Source: Psychroserpens ponticola (GTDB lineage: Bacteria; Bacteroidota; Bacteroidia; Flavobacteriales; Flavobacteriaceae). Taken from it: DNA of 64,000 nucleotides. The position numbers and the translations under genes are program-made. The notes below the pieces were generated by a model that was not told where the DNA came from, ran no database searches, and worked only from the letters and a program-made list of their open reading frames with translations. The DNA lies in NCBI RefSeq assembly GCF_023556315.2, contig NZ_CP116221.1, positions 558,001 to 622,000 on the forward strand. The letters run 5' to 3'. Shown piece by piece: positions 37,972 through 45,677 of this stretch (within the stretch, counting starts at the first letter, position 1; each line of letters starts with the position of its first letter).

Positions 37972-38364
37972 ATGAAACAAAGTGAAAATGTTTATAAACT
38001 GTCCTTTGGAACAATCATTATTATAAATAATCAGCTTGCTGAAGTCATTATAGATGAAGAAGTTGAGATGAACGTGGAGTTAGTAGATACTTATCATGAT
38101 TTCTTATTATCACATCTAAGAGCTCCTTTCTCCTTATTAATAAATAAAAAGTTTTCCTATTCATATACGTTTGAGGCTCAAAAAATCATAGCTAATATTG
38201 AAGAGATTGATTATATGGCGGTTTTGGTAGGTACGCTAGGAAGTACTTTAGCAACTAAGACTATAATTAGCTTAAAAGATAGAGAAAATATTAAAATTTT
38301 TGTTACCAGAGAAGAAGCTTTAACCTGGCTTAGTGATCAACAAAATAAGAAGGCCGTAATTTGA
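37972..38364 (+). CDS. STAS/SpoIIAA-like small protein
   Basis: 130 residues, no signal peptide. The alternation of strands and helices, with LLINKKFSYSYTFEAQKII and YMAVLVGTLGSTLATKTII, resembles STAS or SpoIIAA-like proteins found singly in Bacteroidota. The function is unknown and it has no partner kinase or phosphatase beside it. It is 83 bases upstream of ctlX on the same strand. Confidence 0.55.
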   Translation: MKQSENVYKLSFGTIIIINNQLAEVIIDEEVEMNVELVDTYHDFLLSHLRAPFSLLINKKFSYSYTFEAQKIIANIEEIDYMAVLVGTLGSTLATKTIISLKDRENIKIFVTREEALTWLSDQQNKKAVI

Positions 38365-38377
38365 TTTTTGGCAACAT

Positions 38378-38385
38378 TAATTTTG
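38378..38385 (+). promoter_or_regulatory. Possible -7 promoter box for ctlX
   Basis: TAATTTTG about 63 bases before the ctlX ATG. A weaker TAATTTTA lies closer to the gene (near 38420) and may be the true box. Confidence 0.3.
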
Positions 38386-38447
38386 TTTTGATATTTATAC
38401 TTTTCAATTATAAAAAATGCTAATTTTACGCATATTTTTTAAGTAAT

Positions 38448-39380
38448 ATGCAACAAACTACAAATACCATACTCATGATTCGTCCAATAAATTTTAGGAT
38501 GAATGAGCAAACAGCAATTAATAATTATTTTCAAGAAGATTTAGAGATTAAAAATGCTCAAATTAACGCAAAAGCGCAAGTAGAGTTTGATGCTTTTGTT
38601 GAAAAATTAAGAGCTGTTGGTGTGAATGTTATTGTAGAGCAGGATGATAAATTGCTGGATACTCCAGATTCTATTTTTCCGAATAATTGGGTGAGTTTTC
38701 ATAAAAATGGAGATGTTGGTTTGTATCCTATGTTTGCTGAAAATAGGAGGAAAGAACGTCGAGATGAGGTGTTTATTCGCCTTGAGAAAGAAGGCTTTAA
38801 AATTGAAAACATTATAGATTATACCAGTGCAGAAGATGAAGGTATATTCTTAGAAGGTACAGGGAGTTTGCTCATAGATCGTATTAACTCTAAAGTATAT
38901 TGTGCATTATCTGCACGTGCTAATGAAGAATTAGTTATTGAGTTTTGTGAGGATTTTGAATGCACACCTGTTATTTTTGTTGCAAATCAAACCGTTGAAG
39001 GTAATCGTTTACCTATTTATCACACCAATGTAATGATGTGTTTGGCAGAAAAATTTGCTGTGATTTGTTTGAACAGTATTGATGACAAAAAGGAACGTAA
39101 AAATGTGATTAAAAATCTTAAACAAGATGGTAAAGAAATCATAGAAATTACAGAAAAACAAATGCATCAGTTTGCAGGTAATATGTTGCAAGTTCAAGGA
39201 CACGATAGTCAGCGTTATTTAGTAATGAGTAAAACTGCACATGATAGTTTAACTCAAAATCAAATTGCAACTATAGAAAAGCATTGTCCTATTTTGTCAA
39301 GTTCTCTAGAAACTATAGAAACTTGTGGAGGCGGAAGTGCTCGTTGTATGATGGCTGAAGTGTTTTTGCCTAGAGTTTAA
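38448..39380 (+). CDS. ctlX: Citrulline-utilisation hydrolase CtlX-type (arginine deiminase superfamily)
   Basis: 310 residues of the guanidino-modifying superfamily, matching proteins annotated CtlX. Landmarks are MIRPINFRMNEQT, DTPDSIFPNNWVSFH near residues 72-86, FLEGTGSLLIDR near 135, the His in PIYHTNVMMCL near 195 and a C-terminal nucleophile Cys in GGGSARCMMAEVF. Naming follows the family; the reaction is unproved. Its stop shares bases with the stop of the convergent CpcT gene (TTAA). Confidence 0.82.
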   Translation: MQQTTNTILMIRPINFRMNEQTAINNYFQEDLEIKNAQINAKAQVEFDAFVEKLRAVGVNVIVEQDDKLLDTPDSIFPNNWVSFHKNGDVGLYPMFAENRRKERRDEVFIRLEKEGFKIENIIDYTSAEDEGIFLEGTGSLLIDRINSKVYCALSARANEELVIEFCEDFECTPVIFVANQTVEGNRLPIYHTNVMMCLAEKFAVICLNSIDDKKERKNVIKNLKQDGKEIIEITEKQMHQFAGNMLQVQGHDSQRYLVMSKTAHDSLTQNQIATIEKHCPILSSSLETIETCGGGSARCMMAEVFLPRV

Positions 39381-40018
39381 TCTATTTTATTAAAAATATA
39401 ACCTCCTTTTTCTGCTCCCCAAATATGTTCATCTTTATCATCAAATCCACGATCCCAAGAAATAATTTTGTCTGATAAAATTTCAACTTCACTTGTAGCA
39501 TATGAAGCACCATATAAAGTGCTTTCACAAGTTTTGTTCCCTGTTTCACCTTTAAAGTAATCAGATTTAATTCTTTTAAGAACTACTTCACAGCCTTCTT
39601 TTTTAGAAACTTGCTCCATTGTTAAAGTATCAAATGTTTCTGGAGTTTTCCATTTTCCTATCCATAATGAATCATGCTCTATCGTGTAAATAGCAGAACT
39701 GAACATACTGTCATTTAATTGGGTTACTTCATAAACACGTTGTCTGTAAGGTTTGTTCTGTTTTTTAGTTAATGCTTGCTCTACATATAAAAAATTCCCT
39801 TTGTCTTCCCAAATTGGGTACATATGGAGTGATATATTGAAATATGTGGAATCATTTTCTGCTTGAATTTCAGAACTAAAAGAGCCTTGCATCATGCCAA
39901 ATAAATCTTGCAGATGATTTGCTTTGTCTACTTGTTTTGTGTCTTCCGTTTTTGTTTCAGCATTTTTACAGTTAAATAGTGTTGCGAGAATAGCAAGTGA
40001 TAGGATAAAATATTTCAT
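39377..40018 (-). CDS. CpcT/CpeT-family lipoprotein
   Basis: 213 residues. The N-terminus MKYFILSLAILATLFNC is a lipoprotein signal. The rest matches the CpcT/CpeT chromophore-lyase fold: LHMYPIWEDKGNFLYVEQA, PYRQRVYEV, GCEVVLKR and CESTLYGASYATSEVEI, ending in WGAEKGGYIF. Characterised members attach bilins to phycobiliproteins in cyanobacteria. No phycobiliprotein is evident here, so the ligand must be something else. It overlaps the ctlX stop by four bases. Confidence 0.82.
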   Translation of the reverse strand: MKYFILSLAILATLFNCKNAETKTEDTKQVDKANHLQDLFGMMQGSFSSEIQAENDSTYFNISLHMYPIWEDKGNFLYVEQALTKKQNKPYRQRVYEVTQLNDSMFSSAIYTIEHDSLWIGKWKTPETFDTLTMEQVSKKEGCEVVLKRIKSDYFKGETGNKTCESTLYGASYATSEVEILSDKIISWDRGFDDKDEHIWGAEKGGYIFNKID

Positions 40019-40055
40019 TGGAAATTGCTTTTAACGAATATAAACAAAAAAGCAA

Positions 40056-42116
40056 TTACTCTGTTGGCTTATTTTTTGGAAGTTCAACATAGAATTTAGT
40101 TCCAACATTTGGTGTGCTCTCAACCCAAATGCGACCATCATTTAATTCTACTAATTCTTTACAAATACTAAGTCCTAATCCAGTTCCTTTTTCGTTGTTG
40201 GTTCCTCTGGTTGTGAACGTTCCGCTTTGGAATAATTTATCAACGTTTTCGCGTGAAATTCCAACACCAGTATCTTCAATACAGATTAGAGTTTTTCCGT
40301 TATGATCGTTATTAGACACAGTAATCACATCTCCAACGCGAGTAAATTTTACAGCATTAGTGATTAAGTTTTGAACCACGATTTCAATCATACTTTTATC
40401 TGCATAGACAAAGTCTCTATTTGATTCATCAATAAGTACAATGCGTTTTTGTTCTACTTTTTGTTCTACAAGAGCCATCTTGTTTTGGAAAACCTCCTGA
40501 ATGTTGAATAGTTCCGCTTTCGGATTAAGGTTTTGCATTTGAGACTTAGACCAGTTTAATAGGTTGTATAATAATGACGATGCATTATCTGCATTTTCAC
40601 TCAGCTCTGGAATCAAATTATAAAACTCTTCTGTAGAGATGCTGTCTTCTTTTAAAAGATCAATAAATGCTTTAATTGATGAGATAGAGTCTTTCAAGTC
40701 ATGAGAAACAATTGAGAACAAACGATCTTTTACTTTATTGATTTCTTCTAAGCTTTGAGTTTGCTCAGAAAACACTTCGTTTTGTAATTGTATTTGTTCG
40801 TTTTTATCTTTTAATTCTTTGTTAAACTTTAAGGTGTTTTTGCGCTTTAAATAAATAAGAAGCAAAATAGTAGATACAATTAAAAATGCTGCAATTAAAA
40901 CATATGAAATGGCTTTTAATCGTTTTACTTCTTCTTGGTTTTTTTGATCTTCTTCATGTTTTGCTATAGAATTAAATTCTTCATCATCAGGTGTGTCAAT
41001 TACTACATTTTTAATAACTTCAGTGTTTACTGGAATTTTTGGCTGTTTTGCTATATCTAATTCTGTTTTTAAATCATAGAATTTGCTTTGCCAAAAGAAT
41101 GCATTTTGAAACTTTCCATTTGTAGAATCTAGTTCCTTACGTAATCTGTAGTTTTTTAGAAGCTCAGGTTTGTTGTTAATTCTTGAAGCAATTGTGTAGG
41201 CTTCATTAAGTTGAATTTCAGCAAGCTTAACCTTTTTTTGTTGCATGTTGAGTTCTCCAATAGCATTCAAAGTTCTTAAAATGCCATCGTCATTTTTAGT
41301 TCTTCTATTAAATTTCAACCCTTCTACTAAATATTCTGCAGCTTTATTATAGTCTTTAAACTGTAAATATTCGCTACCAATTCTTGGGAGTACTTCTCCT
41401 CTAATAGCTTGATCTTTTGTTGGGTTTAATAGCTTTAAAACTTTTTCGTAATACTCAATTGCTTTTCTGTGTTCTTTTCTATCTGAATATAAGGCCGCTA
41501 TGTTCTTAGTTGAGGTTTTTATTCCAGAACTATCATTAAGTTGATTTCTTACATTTAAAGCTTTGATATTAAATTCTAAGGCTTTATCGACTTGATGTGT
41601 ATTGTAATAGGCTTCTGCTAAATTATTATAAGCTAAACTAAGTTCATCTAAAAGGTTTTTGGTTTCAAATGTTTGTATAGCTGATAATGAGTTTTCAAGT
41701 CCAACACGATAGTTACCACGCTTAATTTCAATAAGACCAATACTATTATTCACTTTAGCAATTCCTAAAGTGTCTCCAAGTTGTCTGTAGTATTTTCTTG
41801 ATTTGTTGTAGCCATCAATTGCATTGTAGTAATCATCTTTTTGAGAGTAGATTAATGCTTTGTAATAATTAACATCTGCAATACCTTTGGTGTGATTCAA
41901 AAACTTTGAAAGTCGTTCAGTTTGGTCAATATACAATAGCGCCTTTTTATAGTTCTTGCTTTTATACAATGATTTAATCAAATACAAAGATGTATCCACC
42001 TTAGATGAATCTTGTTTTTGATAAGCTAACTGTATAGTGAGACTATCGATCTCATTTGTTTGGGAAAAACAAAAAAGCGACGAACACAAAACAGCTAATG
42101 TGATTAACTGCTTCAT
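40056..42116 (-). CDS. TPR-containing membrane sensor histidine kinase
   Basis: 686 residues. There is a signal peptide, then eight or so TPR units (about 30-340) predicted in the periplasm, a linker, one transmembrane helix (about 404-424), a coiled coil (KELKDKNEQIQLQNEVF), and a kinase core. The core has LFSIVSHDLKDSISSI (phospho-acceptor His), QNLITNAVKFT (N box), CIEDTGVGIS (G1) and GTGLGLSICKEL (G2). No response regulator is next to it, so its partner is elsewhere. The 325-base upstream gap contains an unexplained repeat of TCGACGAATAG type. Confidence 0.93.
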   Translation of the reverse strand: MKQLITLAVLCSSLFCFSQTNEIDSLTIQLAYQKQDSSKVDTSLYLIKSLYKSKNYKKALLYIDQTERLSKFLNHTKGIADVNYYKALIYSQKDDYYNAIDGYNKSRKYYRQLGDTLGIAKVNNSIGLIEIKRGNYRVGLENSLSAIQTFETKNLLDELSLAYNNLAEAYYNTHQVDKALEFNIKALNVRNQLNDSSGIKTSTKNIAALYSDRKEHRKAIEYYEKVLKLLNPTKDQAIRGEVLPRIGSEYLQFKDYNKAAEYLVEGLKFNRRTKNDDGILRTLNAIGELNMQQKKVKLAEIQLNEAYTIASRINNKPELLKNYRLRKELDSTNGKFQNAFFWQSKFYDLKTELDIAKQPKIPVNTEVIKNVVIDTPDDEEFNSIAKHEEDQKNQEEVKRLKAISYVLIAAFLIVSTILLLIYLKRKNTLKFNKELKDKNEQIQLQNEVFSEQTQSLEEINKVKDRLFSIVSHDLKDSISSIKAFIDLLKEDSISTEEFYNLIPELSENADNASSLLYNLLNWSKSQMQNLNPKAELFNIQEVFQNKMALVEQKVEQKRIVLIDESNRDFVYADKSMIEIVVQNLITNAVKFTRVGDVITVSNNDHNGKTLICIEDTGVGISRENVDKLFQSGTFTTRGTNNEKGTGLGLSICKELVELNDGRIWVESTPNVGTKFYVELPKNKPTE

Positions 42117-42441
42117 AGCGTTGTATTAAAAGTTACCGAGTTAATTAAACACTTTTCGGCTTTGAGGGAAAGGAAAAACAAGTTTAAAAAAGTCAAGGTC
42201 AACCTTAATAATGATTGAGTATTAAGTTTCATCAATGTTTGGGACTCTTGATTAATAGCTTACCAAAAATGTATAAAAGGGTTCTAAAATGCTAATTTTC
42301 GGGTTTTAATACCTAAAAATTAGTTAAAGTGATCATTAGATTTTATGAAAAAATCGACGAATAGATGAACGGCAAAAAACATAGAAAAACAACACTTTTG
42401 TCGATGAAATGCACGCGTATTGTTAACATGTTGATTATTAG
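42117..42441. other. 325-base intergenic region upstream of the histidine kinase
   Basis: No gene seen. The distal part contains TCGACGAATAGATGAACGG (42354-42372) and, 24 bases on, TTGTCGATGAAAT (42398-42410). Read on the kinase strand these give two TCGTCGA/TCATCGA-type elements about 260 bases before the start. They could be regulator sites; no regulator can be named. Confidence 0.35.
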
Positions 42442-43572
42442 TTAATTATGTTTGTAAACATCAAAAACAGGCAATGCAATATGATTAAAATCAAATAGAC
42501 ATTGGTTTTCCCAAGAACTTCCTGATGTTGAGGTGTTTTCATTTCCAGTAAAAGCAACCCAATCTGGAGCCCAATAACAAAATCCGATTCCTCGCTTATT
42601 TGGGATGCTTTGTATGGCGTTTACCAACCATTCAAAATAAGCTTTTTGCCCTTGAGGTGTAGCTGGAAATTCAGCTAAAATTTGATCATTACTTCCAATA
42701 TAGTTTGTGTAGTTGTCATCCCAAGCTAATGTAAAAGGATATGCAACTTCTACCATGAGGATCTCTTTTTCAAAAGTAGTAGCGAGTTCATTCATCTTAG
42801 TTTGAACAAGCGTTAAGTTTTTAATTTGAAATTGAGGATAATAGGACAAACCGATAATATCAAAATCAACATTAAAAGGTTCTAGTTCATTAAAAAAGTA
42901 TATAGCATTTTCAACGCTTGAATGATGCAGCATAATTTTAATCGAGCCATCAGTATCTACATCTTTTATCGCTTTTATGGCTTCGTTAACTAATAGTGCA
43001 TAGTTACTCCAGTTATTTGAAAAATCATCCCAAACTTTTCCATAATTCCATAAAAAACCACTGTCAGTTTCATTGCCAATTTGAATGATATCAGGAAGCG
43101 TGTTTTGATTTTTTAATTGTGTGACGACATCTTTTGTGTAGTCGTAAATAGCAACTCTTACCTCTTCACTGGTCATGTTTTGCCAAGCTAAAGGAGGTGT
43201 TTGCGTTCCTGGATCTGCCCAAAAATCACTATAATGAAAATCTAATAAAAAATCCATTTGCTTTGTCTTGATGCGTTGTGCATAGGCTTTAACATCTTCT
43301 AAGCTATTTTCTCCATCTTGAGGTGTATGCCATAATTTAAGACGTATAAGATTGGTTCCATTTTCCGAAACAAAATCTAGAAGTTCAACAGGAACTCCGT
43401 TTTCATCTTTGTAGTTGATGTTGTAATCTTCTAATTCAGATTGAAAGGATAAATCCATGCCTTTATAAAAGATAGAAGTGTCTTCTGGTGGATTGTTTTG
43501 TTGTTTTGAATCGTCGGAATTGCTACAACTCACTATTAAAAAAAGTAATGCAATCAGTTTAAGGTGTTTCAT
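42442..43572 (-). CDS. GH53 endo-beta-1,4-galactanase lipoprotein
   Basis: 376 residues. A lipoprotein signal ends at Cys16 (FLIVSC). The rest is a GH53 barrel: FYKGMDLSF, NLIRLKLWHTPQDG and DFHYSDFWADPGTQTPP, the acid/base Glu168 in QIGNETDSG, and the nucleophile Glu275 in ILMVEVAYP. It hydrolyses arabinogalactan or galactan chains, such as those from plants or algae, probably at the cell surface. No SusC/SusD or other glycan genes are adjacent, so it is not in a standard polysaccharide-utilisation locus. Confidence 0.93.
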   Translation of the reverse strand: MKHLKLIALLFLIVSCSNSDDSKQQNNPPEDTSIFYKGMDLSFQSELEDYNINYKDENGVPVELLDFVSENGTNLIRLKLWHTPQDGENSLEDVKAYAQRIKTKQMDFLLDFHYSDFWADPGTQTPPLAWQNMTSEEVRVAIYDYTKDVVTQLKNQNTLPDIIQIGNETDSGFLWNYGKVWDDFSNNWSNYALLVNEAIKAIKDVDTDGSIKIMLHHSSVENAIYFFNELEPFNVDFDIIGLSYYPQFQIKNLTLVQTKMNELATTFEKEILMVEVAYPFTLAWDDNYTNYIGSNDQILAEFPATPQGQKAYFEWLVNAIQSIPNKRGIGFCYWAPDWVAFTGNENTSTSGSSWENQCLFDFNHIALPVFDVYKHN

Positions 43573-43644
43573 TTATTTAATTCTTGCCGAATTTAATCCT
43601 GTTTCTATTGTTGTCTAGAACTTGATTTCAAAAACACAATGAAA

Positions 43645-43778
43645 CGTTAGTTCGAGTGATTTTGAGGTACGAAAAATTGTGTCGAGGACTAATTTAAAGT
43701 AAAAATTCATATTCTCGATACAAATTTTACTCATTTTCAATCGTAAAATTTACTCGAATTGACGAATTTCGTCAAAAT
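43645..43778. repeat. Long inverted-repeat intergenic element
   Basis: Outer arms CGTTAGTTCGAGT (43645-43657) and ACTCGAATTGACG (43752-43764) pair fully if two G-U pairs are allowed. Inner arms 43674-43688 and 43712-43726 (core TGTCGAG against CTCGATACA) also pair. The right end runs into a second hairpin, TTGACGAA-T-TTCGTCAA. G-U-compensated arms suggest selection on an RNA or cruciform structure. I recall near-identical palindromes between flavobacterial genes, but cannot confirm copies here. Confidence 0.55.
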
Positions 43779-43850
43779 GGACAATAGGTTTATAAACTCT
43801 AAAATAATCAATTAAAGCGAGTCATACTCCTAAAAAAATAATAAAAAACC

Positions 43851-43858
43851 TATCTTTG
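43851..43858 (+). promoter_or_regulatory. Probable -7 promoter box for argS
   Basis: TATCTTTG fits TAnnTTTG, 24 bases before the ATG. No clear -33 element is visible in the A-rich stretch upstream. Confidence 0.5.
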
Positions 43859-43881
43859 CAGACTTATAAAATAAGATAAAA

Positions 43882-45666
43882 ATGAATCTTCAGGATACAC
43901 TTTCAAAGCATGTGAAACAGGCTATAAATTCAATTTATAGTGCTGAATTAGAATCGGTTGAATTTCAAGCCACTCGTAAAGAGTTTGTAGGAGATATAAC
44001 CGTTGTAGTGTTTCCTATGTTGCGTGTTGTTAAGGGAAATCCTGTTCAGATTGGTGAGCAAATTGGTAATTATTTGGTTGAACATGTTTCTGAAGTTAAA
44101 GGATTTAATGTCGTTAAAGGGTTTTTGAATGTTGAAATTGATGATGCTTATTATATTGATTTTTTCAACAGAATAAAAGATCAGCAAGACTTCGGATTTG
44201 TGTTACCTAAAGCTTCTGATAAAGCTATTATGGTTGAATATTCTTCGCCTAATACAAATAAGCCATTACACTTAGGTCATATTAGAAATAACTTATTAGG
44301 TTATAGTGTTTCTGAAATTTTAAAAGCTTCTGGAAAGACCGTTTATAAGACACAGATTATTAATGATAGAGGGATTCATATTTGTAAAAGTATGTTGGCT
44401 TGGAAAAAATACGGAAATGAAGAAACTCCAGAATCGACTGGTTTGAAAGGCGATAAACTTGTTGGGAATTATTACGTGAAGTTTGATCAAGAGTATAAAA
44501 AAGAAATTCAGCAGTTAGTTTTAGAAGGACAAAATGAAGATGAAGCTAAAAAGAATGCACCATTATTATTAGAAGCACAACAAATGCTTCAAAAATGGGA
44601 AGCAGGAGATGATGAGATTGTAGCATTATGGAAAACGATGAATGGTTGGGTGTATGAAGGTTTTGACGAAACCTATAAAAACTTAGGTGTCGATTTCGAT
44701 ACACTCTACTACGAAAGCGAAACCTATTTATTAGGAAAAGAATTTGTTTCTGAAGGTTTAAAAACTGGTGTCTTTTTTCAGAAAGAAGATGGTTCTGTTT
44801 GGTGTGATTTAACCGAAGATGGTTTGGATGAAAAAATCGTTTTGCGTAGTGATGGTACAGCAGTGTATATGACTCAAGATATTGGGACAGCGATTCAACG
44901 TGTGAAAGATTTTCCAGATGTTGGTGGAATGGTGTATACTGTGGGAAATGAGCAAGAATATCATTTTCAAGTGTTGTTTTTAATCATAAAAAAACTAGGT
45001 TTTGAATGGGCTAAAAATTTATTTCACTTAAGTTACGGAATGGTAGATTTACCTTCAGGAAAAATGAAGAGTAGAGAAGGAACTGTTGTAGATGCTGATG
45101 ATCTAATTGTTGAAATGGCTCAAACTGCTGAAGAAATTTCAGAAGATTTAGGCAAGCTAGATGGTTATTCAAATGATGAAAAACAAGAGCTTTATAAAAC
45201 GATTGGTTTGGGAGCTTTAAAATATTACATATTAAAAGTAGATCCGAAAAGACGTATCTTATTTGATCCAAAAGAGTCTATCGATTTTCAAGGAAATACA
45301 GGGCCTTTTATTCAATATACTTATGCTAGAATTCAATCCATACTTAGAAAGTCGAATACGAATTCTAATGTCACATTGAGTGCATTCGAAGTATCTTTAC
45401 ATCCTAAAGAAAAAGAACTGCTTAAACAATTAGAGTTGTTTCCAGAAGTGATTCAAAATGCAGCAGAGCATCACAGTCCTGCGCTTATAGCAAACTACAC
45501 GTATGAATTGGTAAAAGCATTCAATTCATTTTATCAAAATGTATCTATTTTAGGTGCAGATAATGATAATGAAAAAACATTTAGAGTACAGCTATCTCAA
45601 ACCGTTGCAAACGTTATTAAAAATGCATTTGGTTTATTAGGAGTTGCTGTGCCAGAACGTATGTAG
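43882..45666 (+). CDS. argS: Arginyl-tRNA synthetase
   Basis: Class I synthetase, 594 residues, charging tRNA-Arg. The N-terminal Add-1-like domain is followed by the HIGH equivalent PLHLGHIRNN (HLGH at 130-133), a catalytic core, a KMSK equivalent KMKSREGT near residue 394, and the C-terminal anticodon-binding DALR domain ending PERM. It has its own promoter box. Only 11 bases separate its stop from the convergent TonB-receptor gene, and there is no terminator between them. Confidence 0.98.
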   Translation: MNLQDTLSKHVKQAINSIYSAELESVEFQATRKEFVGDITVVVFPMLRVVKGNPVQIGEQIGNYLVEHVSEVKGFNVVKGFLNVEIDDAYYIDFFNRIKDQQDFGFVLPKASDKAIMVEYSSPNTNKPLHLGHIRNNLLGYSVSEILKASGKTVYKTQIINDRGIHICKSMLAWKKYGNEETPESTGLKGDKLVGNYYVKFDQEYKKEIQQLVLEGQNEDEAKKNAPLLLEAQQMLQKWEAGDDEIVALWKTMNGWVYEGFDETYKNLGVDFDTLYYESETYLLGKEFVSEGLKTGVFFQKEDGSVWCDLTEDGLDEKIVLRSDGTAVYMTQDIGTAIQRVKDFPDVGGMVYTVGNEQEYHFQVLFLIIKKLGFEWAKNLFHLSYGMVDLPSGKMKSREGTVVDADDLIVEMAQTAEEISEDLGKLDGYSNDEKQELYKTIGLGALKYYILKVDPKRRILFDPKESIDFQGNTGPFIQYTYARIQSILRKSNTNSNVTLSAFEVSLHPKEKELLKQLELFPEVIQNAAEHHSPALIANYTYELVKAFNSFYQNVSILGADNDNEKTFRVQLSQTVANVIKNAFGLLGVAVPERM

Positions 45667-45677
45667 TTTTTAAAGAA

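Larger units (their letters stand above)
43573..43881. other. 309-base divergent region between GH53 and argS
   Basis: It holds the long imperfect inverted repeat at 43645-43778 and the argS promoter box at 43851. No reading frame of interest was seen. Confidence 0.6.
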
